Assembly: GCA_910588155.1 (NCBI GenBank)
Contig: CAJUPB010000003.1
Span: 1-64,000 of the forward strand
Direction: 5' to 3'
Length of the DNA: 64,000 bases
Source: an uncultured Christensenellaceae bacterium
Lineage (GTDB): Bacteria; Bacillota; Clostridia; Christensenellales; Pumilibacteraceae
The notes under the pieces were generated by a model. It worked only from the letters and a program-made list of their open reading frames with translations. It made no database searches and was not told the DNA's origin. Positions within the stretch are counted from its first letter, which is position 1. Every line of letters starts with the position of its first letter. Both the position numbers and the translations under genes were made by a program. Below, piece after piece: positions 19,001 to 28,044 of this stretch.

Positions 19001-19158
19001 CCCGTCGGGACGTCGATTCCGGAGCCGCAGAGAAACGCCGTTATATTGCGGTTATACCGACGGGCAAACACCGTACCCGTGATACATATCGCGATAATAA
19101 CGGCTATAACGGCGTACAGCACGGAACTTACCACTATTTTCTTTTTTTTGGTATCCAT
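16078..19158 (-). CDS. circularly permuted family 3 glycoside hydrolase, anchored at both ends
   Basis: ATG 19158 has AAGGAG seven bases upstream and is preferred over the in-frame GTG at 19179, giving 1026 residues. A transmembrane helix (about 7-33) is followed by the GH3 alpha/beta domain (GRNAGE, likely acid/base region; NPSGRTSDTYVF) and an FnIII-like domain (PFGYGLDYTDFEW onward). Only after these comes the TIM barrel that normally is first: KHF, NAIMTSFNNVG, and the nucleophile Asp in GTLLTDICS, about residue 878. A second membrane helix and short tail close the protein. The order is inverted relative to most GH3, as in some clostridial beta-glucosidases. It probably trims short beta-linked sugars at the outer membrane face; the sugar is unknown. 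Last gene of the transcription unit from 21374. Confidence 0.85.
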   Translation of the reverse strand: MDTKKKKIVVSSVLYAVIAVIIAICITGTVFARRYNRNITAFLCGSGIDVPTGEGEYSSKLGDDLAKAAGEDSMVLLRNENDALPLENGAKINVFGAASADQNWKVTGIGSGTGVIKPEDKHTLMRSLKDAGFEVNEALENYYAGLKEVLKDGNYNLAEPDTLNVKQVVTSSNATQFSDTAIVVLGRNAGETIPEIPLKQSEGNRDNSKTYLELTDQEEALLKYLKTDATFAKIIVIVNAANAMNLDFVEMPEYGIDACLYAGFTGQSGAHAIGKILKGEINPSGRTSDTYVFAATNHKYDPTWVNNRNVNVNSNVQTQNMVEAENIYYGYKWYETADAEGYFSKAGNKFGKGYDAVVQYPFGYGLDYTDFEWKVKSVSPARNSKLALNTEISITVEVKNTGSKAGKDVVELYANPPYTSGGIEKSAVNLVAFEKTPLIEPKGTAEVTLKVSAFELASFDCWDLNGNGKTSWELDEGDYELTLRTDAHTVADDVMASGNNATFTYKADSTLVYDKDPVGGGEIDTRLTGDEAYAGVSVDGTNVGLTKGSYLSRADSFKNFADTCTARTEGPDRNHEKMKAARVYLNPTYETETMPTTGSTATDHRIVTVEGGGKATADQLKGKDTSVKLEYNKELIKELAADFDGAKWEEIVKQMTVSELKNLFHFAGFQTYEAESVGKLKNVDYDGPAGFNLTALKGAWEGGSAAAEKIEELWTVWPSESLLGCSWNKNLLLEIGLFMGMEAANSKVSGWYAPGMNLHRTAYTNRNFEYYSEDAVLTGYLAANVVHGAKMNNLYCYMKHFVVCEYGANPTDVDTWLTEQSLRENPMRAFEIAVKKGGGNAIMTSFNNVGPVWSGANYATCTQILRDEWGFKGTLLTDICSLASAYGLGKFSHTQGLRSGQDIWLNNSVTMFDDIDDKDPTMIAAAQRAAKNVLWTGVDTYNYASTYDRTQLDAIFGDTGETSQKYAIDLSVRIAPAVFAWWIPVAISVEVLVLAGCAVWAVFITLGLLKALKSAPAQTVKEEAEE

Positions 19159-19253
19159 TTTTATCTCCTTGATTTTCACTGTTCGGTTTTAAGAAAGCGC
19201 CCGCGCTTGATGCGGGCGCTCTCCCATTACTTCCGAAATATTACCGATTGCGC

Positions 19254-21374
19254 TTATGCCTTGGGCTGACGCAAATCGATAAGTTCTTGGTCGTTGTTTG
19301 CGCCGAAGCTTCCGACATATTTTCTCATCAATTTGTTGCGCAGCGGAAGAGTATCAGTTGCGGCGCTTGCGTCGAAAGTTCCGTTCTGCACAACGAGAAT
19401 CAGATTGATTTCGTTTCCTGCATAGAAGCACGCATATCTGTCTCTCGTGTCGCAGAACACTTGATAGCAGTAATCGCCGCTGCTCACGCAGGTGCCCTCT
19501 TCGTCTTTAAGAACGTCGTTTGCCGGATGTATGTTGGCGTAATTACTGCCGTAAGTAAACCCGGAGAAATAGAACGCGCCGACATATCTGTTTGTTTGAG
19601 GCGTTTGTCCCTTCGGGTCGTCGGGAGTGGTTACTTCCATCCAAACATAGTAGCAATTTTCAAACTCGCCGCTCGGTATTTTTTCGACGGATACTTCGCG
19701 CTTATTGATTTCGGCTCCCCAATCTCCGCCTTTGCCCGACGTTTGCAGAAGCGGCGGTTGTGTATAACCGAGTCCGCCGTTCGACACGGGAGACGTCCAA
19801 GGGTCGTTCTTTTCGCCGACGCCGTTTTCGTTAATGTTGCCGTCGCCGTTGTTTTGCCAGGTGCAGCAACCTGTTTTTACCCGGGTAAGACCGAGAACGT
19901 TTTTGACTACGTCTTCCGAATAACCAACGCTCTTGGCGTCTACTATCAAGCCCATATAGACTTTTTCATTTTCCACTTTCAGTTTTGCCGACTTAATCTC
20001 GGGAGCAAACGCGCTCTCGCTGTAAAGACTGACTTTCTGCTCGTCGCCGTCGAAAGACACGGAATCGATGTAGATATCTTTCTTTGTGCCGGTGGGTACA
20101 ACCGATTTGATTATTATGGAATTGGCGTCTTTCTGCACGGTAATGGGCACGGTTATGTTCTGCCAATAATACTTGGTTCTAACTGTTTTGCCCGTGAAAG
20201 TGCCTTTGTAATTCCCTATCGTGCCGGGTTCGCCGGAACCGACGGGAACATACGATTTTTTCTGCGAGAAATCCACCGAAGGAATATCCACCGAATCGGC
20301 AGCGGAGACTCTCGTGCCGTTTACCGTGATTTCGAGAACTTCGCCGAGCTTGCTTGCGGGAGACACGGAACTGTTATCGGGGTCGAACACGCTCATTCTC
20401 AACGTGAGATTTACGGCGCCCGCTTTATCCGCCGCAAGAGCATACATAACCGATGCGCCGGCGGTTCTTTCAAATTCCAAGATGTTCGTGTGAGCGACAT
20501 AGGAGCTGTGGTTTCCGCCGCCGGTAGCGCAGAAATCCATATAATCATATTCGGTATCGTCGGGGTCGAAGATGTAGTTGCGTACATCGACTCTGGATTC
20601 GCTTATGGTATAGTCCTTGTTGTCGTCGCCTTTCTTTTGACTGCCTATATCTATACCGCGAACCGACGGCGTTCCCTCGCCGTTTACGCAGTAGGCATTA
20701 TTCAAATCGGCTTCGACGGCTATTTGGTTGGGCGCGTCGCCGACTTTGACGCCGGAAGCGATTATAAGTCCGCTTTCCGCCTCGATGAATGCGCCGCATT
20801 TAACTATCATATCGTAATAGAAAGTGAATCCGCCGTAGTTCATTTCGAAGTGAGAATCGCTTGCCACCAATCTTCCCGTATTGTAAGTTACGTCATCGGG
20901 ATTGACCGCGACAACCTCTTCCTTGGTTCCGTCTTGGCGAACAGCCTGTATGGTCATACCCTCGGGGTCGAACGTCTCACCCGTTATGTATTCTTTTTTA
21001 TCCGGTTCGGTGAGAATCTTGACATCGGCGATTTCGTTGGTGACGCTGATTTTTACCGAAGCCGTGAAAGACTCTTCGCCGCTGTTATAAGCGACGGTTA
21101 CGTTTTTGTCGGTGATTTTGAGTTTTCCGTTCGGCGAATACGTGTAATCCGCCGCAGCGAGAACTTCCTTGGTTTCGTCGCTCAACAGTTTGGACACGAC
21201 CATACCGGCAGGGTCGAACTCTTCGCCTACAATATACTTTGTTTTGGTAGGCGCGGTCGAAACCTCGATTCCCGTTACGGTGGGCGCGGTTTCACCGCAA
21301 GCGGCAAACGACGACATTACGCCGAGGGCAAGTACCGCCACCGCAATATAAGATATAATCTTTCTCATTTTCAT
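19254..21374 (-). CDS. Ig-like-domain lipoprotein of the carbohydrate locus
   Basis: The protein has 706 residues. The signal sequence ends in the lipobox SSFAAC. Two bacterial Ig-like domains follow (VTGIEVSTAPTKTKYIVGEEFDPAGM and KILTEPDKKEYITGETFDPEGM, about 30-190), then a beta-sandwich stretch resembling carbohydrate-binding modules (EAESGLIIASGVKVG onward, ending IYIDSVSFDGDEQ). A C-terminal part of about 220 residues is unrecognised. It is probably a surface glycan-binding protein that works with the GH3 encoded 95 bases downstream. It is transcribed from the G8 promoter at 21824-21850 through a leader of about 440 bases. Confidence 0.7.
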   Translation of the reverse strand: MKMRKIISYIAVAVLALGVMSSFAACGETAPTVTGIEVSTAPTKTKYIVGEEFDPAGMVVSKLLSDETKEVLAAADYTYSPNGKLKITDKNVTVAYNSGEESFTASVKISVTNEIADVKILTEPDKKEYITGETFDPEGMTIQAVRQDGTKEEVVAVNPDDVTYNTGRLVASDSHFEMNYGGFTFYYDMIVKCGAFIEAESGLIIASGVKVGDAPNQIAVEADLNNAYCVNGEGTPSVRGIDIGSQKKGDDNKDYTISESRVDVRNYIFDPDDTEYDYMDFCATGGGNHSSYVAHTNILEFERTAGASVMYALAADKAGAVNLTLRMSVFDPDNSSVSPASKLGEVLEITVNGTRVSAADSVDIPSVDFSQKKSYVPVGSGEPGTIGNYKGTFTGKTVRTKYYWQNITVPITVQKDANSIIIKSVVPTGTKKDIYIDSVSFDGDEQKVSLYSESAFAPEIKSAKLKVENEKVYMGLIVDAKSVGYSEDVVKNVLGLTRVKTGCCTWQNNGDGNINENGVGEKNDPWTSPVSNGGLGYTQPPLLQTSGKGGDWGAEINKREVSVEKIPSGEFENCYYVWMEVTTPDDPKGQTPQTNRYVGAFYFSGFTYGSNYANIHPANDVLKDEEGTCVSSGDYCYQVFCDTRDRYACFYAGNEINLILVVQNGTFDASAATDTLPLRNKLMRKYVGSFGANNDQELIDLRQPKA

Positions 21375-21823
21375 ATTTAAGTTACTCCTTCAAATTTATC
21401 GAAAACTTTTTTGCATAATGTGCTTTAAAGACGCACCTGTCTGATACCGATTGTCAAAACATTTTTTTCAATCGAAAAAAATATCACCTCCCTTCAAAAA
21501 AGACAATAGAAATACTATCCGACTGCACGGACTTTTCCGTGCTTTCGAACCTTACTCTCAAAAAAAAGGACGCAAAAACTATGTCGGTATTTCAGCTTAC
21601 CGACTCCTGCCATCCAAAATTATTTGCTTTTCCTCCTATGACGGACTCCGTCCATTCCCTTCTCGACTTCTCTACTTTGCCCGCTGCCCTCTTTCACAGA
21701 CCTTTGTGGTTTTCGTCTCATTTACCCTCTTTCTCTTTTAAGGCTGCTTTTCGACTCTCTTTCACAAATGTTTGTCGACCTAAATTCGGCGATTTTACTC
21801 CTCGCCTATTAAGTTTCGCTTAC
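21375..21823 (-). promoter_or_regulatory. long purine-rich structured 5' leader
   Basis: The minus-strand leader between the G8 promoter and the lipoprotein start contains GACGG-AGT-CCGTC, then GTCGGTA/TACCGAC (21604-21583) followed by ATAGTTTTTGCG (terminator-like), then GCACGGA/TCCGTGC (21542-21525). A 33-codon basic reading frame starts MRRKPQRSVKEG, and a GGGAGGTGAT site precedes a tiny frame. I recognise no known riboswitch class. Confidence 0.45.
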
Positions 21824-21850
21824 ATTATACAATGTATCCCCCCCCGTCAA
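21824..21850 (-). promoter_or_regulatory. promoter with G8 spacer tract (second carbohydrate unit)
   Basis: TTGACG (21850-21845) and TATAAT (21829-21824) with a short 15-base spacer that begins with a run of guanines; eight G in all on the minus strand (21845-21838). Gain of two G would give the optimal 17-base spacing. Confidence 0.65.
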
Positions 21851-21970
21851 GTGTTTGACCTCGGTTTCCGAAACTTTTTTTCTATCCCCCTTTTCTTTCT
21901 CTTCCCCGTTCTTTTTCGCTTTTTGAAATTTTATGTCCTTTCACTCTTTATGCTTTTTTCCGCATATAAA

Positions 21971-21999
21971 AAAACCGTCGATTTCTCTTCGACGGTTTT
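21971..21999 (-). terminator. terminator ending the first carbohydrate unit
   Basis: AAAACCGTCGA and TCGACGGTTTT form an 11-bp stem; the T-run lies on the minus-strand 3' side. It separates the Cys-repeat lipoprotein from the second unit. Confidence 0.85.
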
Positions 22000-22024
22000 G
22001 TTTCGGGGTATTATAAGTGATTTG

Positions 22025-24775
22025 TCAAGCGACGCAATACTTTTCGGGAACCAGCGCGGGCTGTGCCGACATAAGCGCACGGGAGGTATCCGCAGGCGCA
22101 TTCACCTCTTCGGCAAAGACGAGGCTTTGCAACCTTATGCCGTTGAAATTCGCGGCTTCGGGATAGTACGTATAGCTTGCATTGGAAATCTCGATGTTCT
22201 TCAATCCGCTCTTCGGCGCATTTCTGACGTTCAGTTGCACGAACTGATTGTCCTCAGTCGTTTCGACCAACACCGAGAAACGATAGGTCTTGCCGACGGT
22301 AAGCGTGACGTCTTCGTCGGCTACGGAGAGCATATTGCCTCCCGTAGTGCTTGCCAGGAAGTAGCCCAATTTCAACACCACGGTTTCGGGGTTATTTGCC
22401 GCCGACGTAACTTTGAAGTCGAAGGTCAAGACCCAAGTGCCGACGAAAGCCGTGCCGTCGTCCTTTTTGGGAAGCGTACGAACAAATCCGCTGCGAGTGC
22501 TGGAAGTGTGCGCGCCTGCGGCAATCAAGAGTTTTCCGTCCTCGATTTTCGCAGTGACGCCCGTGCTTCCCGAACCCGAGCCCTGACACGACCACGTGCC
22601 GGGGTTTGCCACAAGTTCTGGCGTTATCGTGCTGCCCTGCGTTCCGAATGCGTTGTCGCCGCAGGGAGCAATGACGCTCGTTTCGCGTTTTGCGCCGCAA
22701 CCGTCGTTCGAACATACGTCTCCCACGAAGTTATGCTCCGGCGTATTCTTGTCGTACAGCTCGGCTATTTGTTCTTCCGTCAATTCGGTTGCGCCGTCGT
22801 TTGCCGTGAAATATTTGTTGCAATCGCCGCAGAAGCTGTGCGCGGTTTTTACGCCCCACTTATAGCAGGTTGCCGCAACGATTTCGTAGCGAGCCATTGT
22901 GTGCCCCTTCTTTTCAATCATATAGCTTTCGGTTATATCGACTGCGCCGTCCGCGTCCTCGAAATATTTCCCGCAGGTCGGGCAATGATAGTATGCAAGG
23001 TTGCCGTCCTCCGTACAGGTTGCGTCTTTTGCCGCCACCTGCGACGACATAGAGTGTCCGAGTTTGGAAAGGAACACGTCGGAAATCTCCTTCGTACACT
23101 CCGCATCGGAAAAGTACTTTCCGCACTCGGGGTCGCTGCAACGATAGTAAGCGACGTTTCCGTTTTCCGTGCAAGTCGCGTCTTTTGCCGCCACCTGTGC
23201 GCCCGGCGTATGCTTATGCGACAGCATCGGCACAATCACGAAGCCGCAAACGGTGCAGGTCTGCGGAGTGGTCTGCGTCGCAGGCGCTCCCGGGATATGC
23301 GCGCTCTCGTCCACGTCTTTGTCGCAAACTTCGCAATGTCTCCAATGCTTGTCGACGTTCGACTTCCAATCGCCGATATGCGCAACCAATTCTTTGAGAG
23401 GCACTCCGTCTATTTCCGTCTTGTTTTCGTCGAAATATTTCTCGCAGGAAGAGCATTGATAGTATGCGTCGTGTCCCTGCTTCTCGCAAGTAGACTCGAC
23501 CGCCGCCTGCAAATCGCCGTAATTATGGTCGGTCATAGCAATCGTCGTGTCGTCAGCGGTTACTTCTGTTCCGCCGATTTCTCTTCTGCCGCACTGCGGA
23601 CACCAATCGTGAGCCACGACGCCCTCCGAACGACAGGTCGCGCCGACGGCGGTTACCGAATATTTCCAATCGTGGGTACAGGTTTCTTTTTCCGAGGGAG
23701 CTTCGTCCGCCGCGCCGAATTTACACAGCACGCTTCCGAGTCTGCCCGTCTTTCCTTCAAGCTCCGCCACGTGCAGGTTGGAAATCGTCGCCGTCTGCGA
23801 CTTACCGCCGAATACCGTGAAGATTTGTATGAGCTGTTCGGCTTCCGTCAATTCCGCTTCGTAAGCAAAGCGGTACTTTTTGCCGACTTCCAACTTGCGG
23901 TTGGGATTGTTCTCCTCCGCGGCGTTGGTGCCGAGCAATTTCGCCTGCTGAACTCCGCTGTAAACCGTCGCCGTTCTGTCCACGACTTTGACGCCTACTC
24001 TCTGTACTTCCGCATCCGTGGCGACAACAAAATCGAATGTTACGAGCAGTCTACCTATATAAGCCTCGCTTCCCTCGCCGTATGCGAAACGCGTGAAGCA
24101 GGACAGTGCGCCGTTGGTCCTTTTGAGAATGTATTCCTTACCGTCCTTGTTTTCCGCCGTTATGCCCGTGTTTACCTGCGTGCTTATAGACTTGCGGTTT
24201 GCAAAGTTACCGTTTATGTAGGTTTCTTTGTTGGTCGAGGAATACGAGATTCCAAGGGGATTCGTCACAAACGGAATATAGTTCGTGGCGTCGATTATGC
24301 GGTATTCGCCGTCGAAAAGCAGTTTATATGCGTCGCACTCCGAACATTCGAGTTTGCCTGCGGCGAAAGTGTGGCTGCCCTTTGCGGGAATAATCAAACT
24401 TTCCTTTTGCACTTCCTTGTCGCCCGAAAACAGCTTGTGGCAGTCCTCGCACTCCTTGTGCGCGGACATACCTTCTTCCACGCACTTGGCGGGAACAGCG
24501 GCGACGTCGGTCAATGCTGCGTGATTGTTTTCCGCAACGGGAATTGTTATATCCTCGTCGGAAACTTCGTGTCCGTCGACAAGCTTTTTGCGACAGTAAA
24601 GGCACTCTTGATATGCAACGTTGCCTTCGGATATGCAAGTAGCTTCTTGCGCTTCGAAATCAAACAGTCTGTGCTCGTGGCTGCGCGTTTCCTTGTCTCC
24701 GCACGCCGCGAGCGCAAGCACGGACATACACACCGCACAAGCGACCGTTATTATCCATAAAATTTTCTTTCTCAT
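22025..24775 (-). CDS. Cys-repeat lipoprotein with two beta-sandwich domains
   Basis: The protein has 916 residues and the lipobox is ALAAC. It contains about eight repeats of the pattern ATC-x(2)-G-x(2)-Y-x(2)-C-x(2)-C, e.g. DATCTENGNVAYYRC and DATCTEDGNLAYYHC. Residues occur in CxxC pairs that could bind zinc or form disulfides. Two beta-sandwich, carbohydrate-binding-like segments lie at about 120-330 (after KLLFDGEYRI) and 690-870 (TWVLTFDFKV). It probably presents binding domains on the cell surface. It follows the first GH3 gene by 14 bases and has its own terminator. No enzyme motif is seen. Confidence 0.7.
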   Translation of the reverse strand: MRKKILWIITVACAVCMSVLALAACGDKETRSHEHRLFDFEAQEATCISEGNVAYQECLYCRKKLVDGHEVSDEDITIPVAENNHAALTDVAAVPAKCVEEGMSAHKECEDCHKLFSGDKEVQKESLIIPAKGSHTFAAGKLECSECDAYKLLFDGEYRIIDATNYIPFVTNPLGISYSSTNKETYINGNFANRKSISTQVNTGITAENKDGKEYILKRTNGALSCFTRFAYGEGSEAYIGRLLVTFDFVVATDAEVQRVGVKVVDRTATVYSGVQQAKLLGTNAAEENNPNRKLEVGKKYRFAYEAELTEAEQLIQIFTVFGGKSQTATISNLHVAELEGKTGRLGSVLCKFGAADEAPSEKETCTHDWKYSVTAVGATCRSEGVVAHDWCPQCGRREIGGTEVTADDTTIAMTDHNYGDLQAAVESTCEKQGHDAYYQCSSCEKYFDENKTEIDGVPLKELVAHIGDWKSNVDKHWRHCEVCDKDVDESAHIPGAPATQTTPQTCTVCGFVIVPMLSHKHTPGAQVAAKDATCTENGNVAYYRCSDPECGKYFSDAECTKEISDVFLSKLGHSMSSQVAAKDATCTEDGNLAYYHCPTCGKYFEDADGAVDITESYMIEKKGHTMARYEIVAATCYKWGVKTAHSFCGDCNKYFTANDGATELTEEQIAELYDKNTPEHNFVGDVCSNDGCGAKRETSVIAPCGDNAFGTQGSTITPELVANPGTWSCQGSGSGSTGVTAKIEDGKLLIAAGAHTSSTRSGFVRTLPKKDDGTAFVGTWVLTFDFKVTSAANNPETVVLKLGYFLASTTGGNMLSVADEDVTLTVGKTYRFSVLVETTEDNQFVQLNVRNAPKSGLKNIEISNASYTYYPEAANFNGIRLQSLVFAEEVNAPADTSRALMSAQPALVPEKYCVA

Positions 24776-24789
24776 TTCATCCTCCTGAT

Positions 24790-27700
24790 TTACGCATTGT
24801 CCGCGCCGTCGGTCTTTTTGCCTTTAAGCAGCTCACAGACAAAACCGATGCTCCAAACGGCGGCAAAGCCGACCGCGCTCCAAATTAACAGCGTGAGCAG
24901 CACTCTCGTTATGACAGGCACTGCCGTTTCCCACGCAGGAGTTATGACCTTTATTTCGGTATCGCCCGTGAAGCCGTTCATCGTATTGCTGTTGACGACG
25001 GTGTACAATATTTTCTTCGACGCGTCTCTCATCGCCCAAGCGAAAGCTCCGTGACCCTCGGAATAGCTGTCGAAGTACAGGCTGTTGCCGTCCTTGTCGG
25101 TCGGGTTCTTGGACGACGCCGGCTGTCCGTCGGGCAAGTCGTTGCCGTTCAAGACGCCCTGCTGCGGGCTGCAATAGAGTCTGCCGGAATTATAGTCGGA
25201 AACGACATAGCCCCTCATTCCGTATTCCGCACGCAGCACGGTGTTGCAGAAGCCCTGCGCTCCCGTCCACTTCGCGCCCATACGGTTCATACCCGTCATA
25301 ACGCCGAGCACGCTTTTCGGCGTGAACTTCGTGTCAATGGCGACGGCGACTTCTATCGCTCTGCCGTATATTTCTCTGATGGACTGTTCGTTCGCCCACA
25401 CGTTTATACCCGCGCGGTGCGTCTCCTGGTCGTTCAAAATCGCGTGTTTCATCAATACGAACATTCCGAGTTTGTGCGAGCCGACAGCCTCGTAACCTGC
25501 CGCCACGCCCGTCAAAAAGCCGTCTTCGGAATAATACTCGAACGCACGTCCGCAGTATGCACCGCGGTGAATATTGACGCCGAGACCGTATATGCCGTTA
25601 TATCCCGCCCAGATTCCTTCCTCGCCTGCCTGCTCGCCGAGACGCTCTATGAACTCGATGTTATACGATGCGGCGACTATGCCGTTGCAAACGAACGTCG
25701 CGGGTTTCCGGCTCTTGTTTTCGGGGTCGCGCGTTTCGGAGAATCCGCGGAAGCCGCTCTGGCTGGGAAGTCCGCTGTCCGTGCGGCACTGAACGGGAGC
25801 AAGTCCGCCGTTCTGCTGCGAGGAGCTGGGAGCGTTTATGGACTCGACGCCGTTTGTAAAGCGCAGACCTTCCTGCAAGAGGTAGCAGGTTTCGTCCCAA
25901 GTCATACGGTTCAAAAGAGTATCCCAAAGCGGGTCGTTGTAATCCTTGCCGCGAAGATAAATCAGCTTAATTTCGTCGAACAGTTCTTCGCCCTCGTAGA
26001 AACCGATTTCGCCGTACGTCGGGTACGGAATGTTGTCTTTCTCCACGGGCGCACACTTCTGGGCTTCGACAAGCGCGGCAGTCGCGGTGAGGTTTATCCT
26101 CTTGCCGTAAGTGCCCTGCCAATCGTTTCTGCTCATATAAATCTGCTTCGTTTCGTTTTCCGAGAAATAGCCGGCTTTTTTGAAGTCTACGTCCTCGAAC
26201 TGGTTGGTAATTTTATCTACGCCGTAATTGGCTTTTTGACCTTCGTATTTGGCTTTGCCTTCCGCCTCGAAAGCGGCGTTTTCGCTCTTGATGAATTCGT
26301 TGTTCGAATACGTCTTGTTGTCGTAAGCGATGTGCTTGCCCCAAACCAAATCCTTATTGCCGTTGTCTCTGCCCGCGTGTTTTACTATTTTTGCGGTATC
26401 CACGGTCACGCCGTTTGCGGACTTATACTGCAAAATATTGTTGACCGCGTCGTGGGAGTCCTTGCCGACGGTAAGCAAATATTTGTCCTTCGTGTCGTCC
26501 GAGCCTATGACGTACGTCTTTTCCACGTCGGCGTCGTAAGCCGCGAAATACTTCTCTTCGACCTCAATCGTCGCGGTTACGGTTTCGTTTCCCTTGACCT
26601 CGACTTTGGTGAAGCCGACAAGTTCCGCTGCCGCTTTTTCCACGCCGTTTTCGATATCTTTCGCGGTGTACGGCTTTTGCAAATACACCTGAACGACTTC
26701 CTGTCCGTCGATTGCCGTATTGTTTTTGACGTCGACGGTCACGGTGTAGGTCTTGTTTGCTTTATTCTCTTCGACTTTCATATTCGAATACGCAAAGTTC
26801 GTATAGGACAGTCCGTAGCCGAACGGGAAAGTTACGACCTTGTTATAGTCGAACGCGCCGACGTTCTTCCGACCCGTGACATAGTCTTCGTATCTCGTTT
26901 CGGTATATTTGTAACCGTTGTAAATGCCTTCCTGATATACCTCGTAATACTTGTCGTCGTATTCGCCGTTCAGCGTCGTCTGATAGCCTTTGAGTATGCC
27001 GGAGTTTGCGTATTCAATCGCGCCGTAGTTGTAATATACGGGGTTGTATTTGCTGTGCGCCCAGAACGTATCCGCCGTTCTGCCGCTGGGATTCACGTCG
27101 CCGACAAGCAATCTTCCCACGGAATTAGCGCCGTAGGTGCCTATCGCGCCAATCCACATACAACCGTCGATTCCGTATGCCGAGTCGTCCACGAAATCGC
27201 ACATAAGCGGACTTGCGCTGTTTATCAGCACGATTATTTTGTCAATCGTTCCCGCTTCTTTCAGCGCTTTCATTCCTTCCAGCACGGATTTTTCGTTTTG
27301 CGTGAGAGCCAACGAATCGCCCGCACTGCGGCTTGCGTCGTTATTGTGCTCGCGGTTTATGATTACGCGCGTCGAATCGTCGTCCATCGTGGTGTCCATA
27401 TACAGGTCGATTGCCTCGCCCGAATTTCTCGCAAACACCGCTATGCCCGCTTTTGCCTTGTTCGTCTTTGACGCCGGCAGAGTCGCCCAATTCGCGTCGT
27501 TGACCGTGAACTGCGACTGCTGCGTGCCGCCGCCCGTGAACGTGCCGCCTCTCGCACCCACCGTCATAAAGTCGGTTTGAGGCTTGCTCTTATACCAATT
27601 GTTGAGTTCGGTGTTCACCGACAGACCTGCCGCGGTCAAGCCCTGTTCCAGAGTTACCAAATCCGTTTTGGCGTCGCCGACGCCCGAGCCCTGTCCCGTT

Positions 27701-28044
27701 ATGACGGTATAATACGATGCGAAACCGTACAGATTGACGGCGTCGCCTTTGGCAAGAGGAAGCGCGGAATTGTCGTTTTTAAGCAAAACCGTTCCCTCTT
27801 CCATCGTCTCTTCTATGATTTCTTTCGTAGCCGCTTTGACCTGCGCCATATCCTCGAACTTCGTTTCATAGTACATTCCGCCTTCGCCGCCTTCGCCGCG
27901 AATAGACGTTTCCAAGCCGAGGAAGCTGTTTATCGCGCCTTTGTTTGCAAGCATTATGGGACCCGCCACCGCCGACAGGCAGTACAAGACCAACGTGCAA
28001 TGCAACAGAATGGTAAACGCCAATTTTATTTTTTTCAATTTCAT
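24790..28044 (-). CDS. circularly permuted family 3 glycoside hydrolase, anchored at both ends
   Basis: The protein has 1084 residues. The first membrane helix is at about 8-30. The GH3 alpha/beta domain comes first (ARNSGEAIDLY with the likely acid/base Glu, NPSGRTADTFW), then the FnIII-like domain (FGYGLSYTNF). The TIM barrel is last: KHAILNDQETHR, GVMTGMNRMG and nucleophile Asp950 in GYVVSDYNSG. A second membrane helix near the C-terminus leaves both ends cytoplasmic and the enzyme outside. It shares architecture with the GH3 at 16078-19158 but is diverged, suggesting a different linkage or sugar. The start overlaps the stop of the preceding membrane-protein gene by one base, so translation is coupled. 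Confidence 0.85.
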   Translation of the reverse strand: MKLKKIKLAFTILLHCTLVLYCLSAVAGPIMLANKGAINSFLGLETSIRGEGGEGGMYYETKFEDMAQVKAATKEIIEETMEEGTVLLKNDNSALPLAKGDAVNLYGFASYYTVITGQGSGVGDAKTDLVTLEQGLTAAGLSVNTELNNWYKSKPQTDFMTVGARGGTFTGGGTQQSQFTVNDANWATLPASKTNKAKAGIAVFARNSGEAIDLYMDTTMDDDSTRVIINREHNNDASRSAGDSLALTQNEKSVLEGMKALKEAGTIDKIIVLINSASPLMCDFVDDSAYGIDGCMWIGAIGTYGANSVGRLLVGDVNPSGRTADTFWAHSKYNPVYYNYGAIEYANSGILKGYQTTLNGEYDDKYYEVYQEGIYNGYKYTETRYEDYVTGRKNVGAFDYNKVVTFPFGYGLSYTNFAYSNMKVEENKANKTYTVTVDVKNNTAIDGQEVVQVYLQKPYTAKDIENGVEKAAAELVGFTKVEVKGNETVTATIEVEEKYFAAYDADVEKTYVIGSDDTKDKYLLTVGKDSHDAVNNILQYKSANGVTVDTAKIVKHAGRDNGNKDLVWGKHIAYDNKTYSNNEFIKSENAAFEAEGKAKYEGQKANYGVDKITNQFEDVDFKKAGYFSENETKQIYMSRNDWQGTYGKRINLTATAALVEAQKCAPVEKDNIPYPTYGEIGFYEGEELFDEIKLIYLRGKDYNDPLWDTLLNRMTWDETCYLLQEGLRFTNGVESINAPSSSQQNGGLAPVQCRTDSGLPSQSGFRGFSETRDPENKSRKPATFVCNGIVAASYNIEFIERLGEQAGEEGIWAGYNGIYGLGVNIHRGAYCGRAFEYYSEDGFLTGVAAGYEAVGSHKLGMFVLMKHAILNDQETHRAGINVWANEQSIREIYGRAIEVAVAIDTKFTPKSVLGVMTGMNRMGAKWTGAQGFCNTVLRAEYGMRGYVVSDYNSGRLYCSPQQGVLNGNDLPDGQPASSKNPTDKDGNSLYFDSYSEGHGAFAWAMRDASKKILYTVVNSNTMNGFTGDTEIKVITPAWETAVPVITRVLLTLLIWSAVGFAAVWSIGFVCELLKGKKTDGADNA

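Noticed and set aside
19248..21380. 710-codon open frame on the plus strand opposite the Ig-like lipoprotein
   Set aside because: It mirrors the lipoprotein gene, has no ribosome site and encodes a low-complexity, Arg/Phe/Tyr-rich product. The backbone's codon bias leaves antisense frames open. The same holds for 7068-8537, 16267-18330, 21539-24760, 25051-27471 and 30971-32626.
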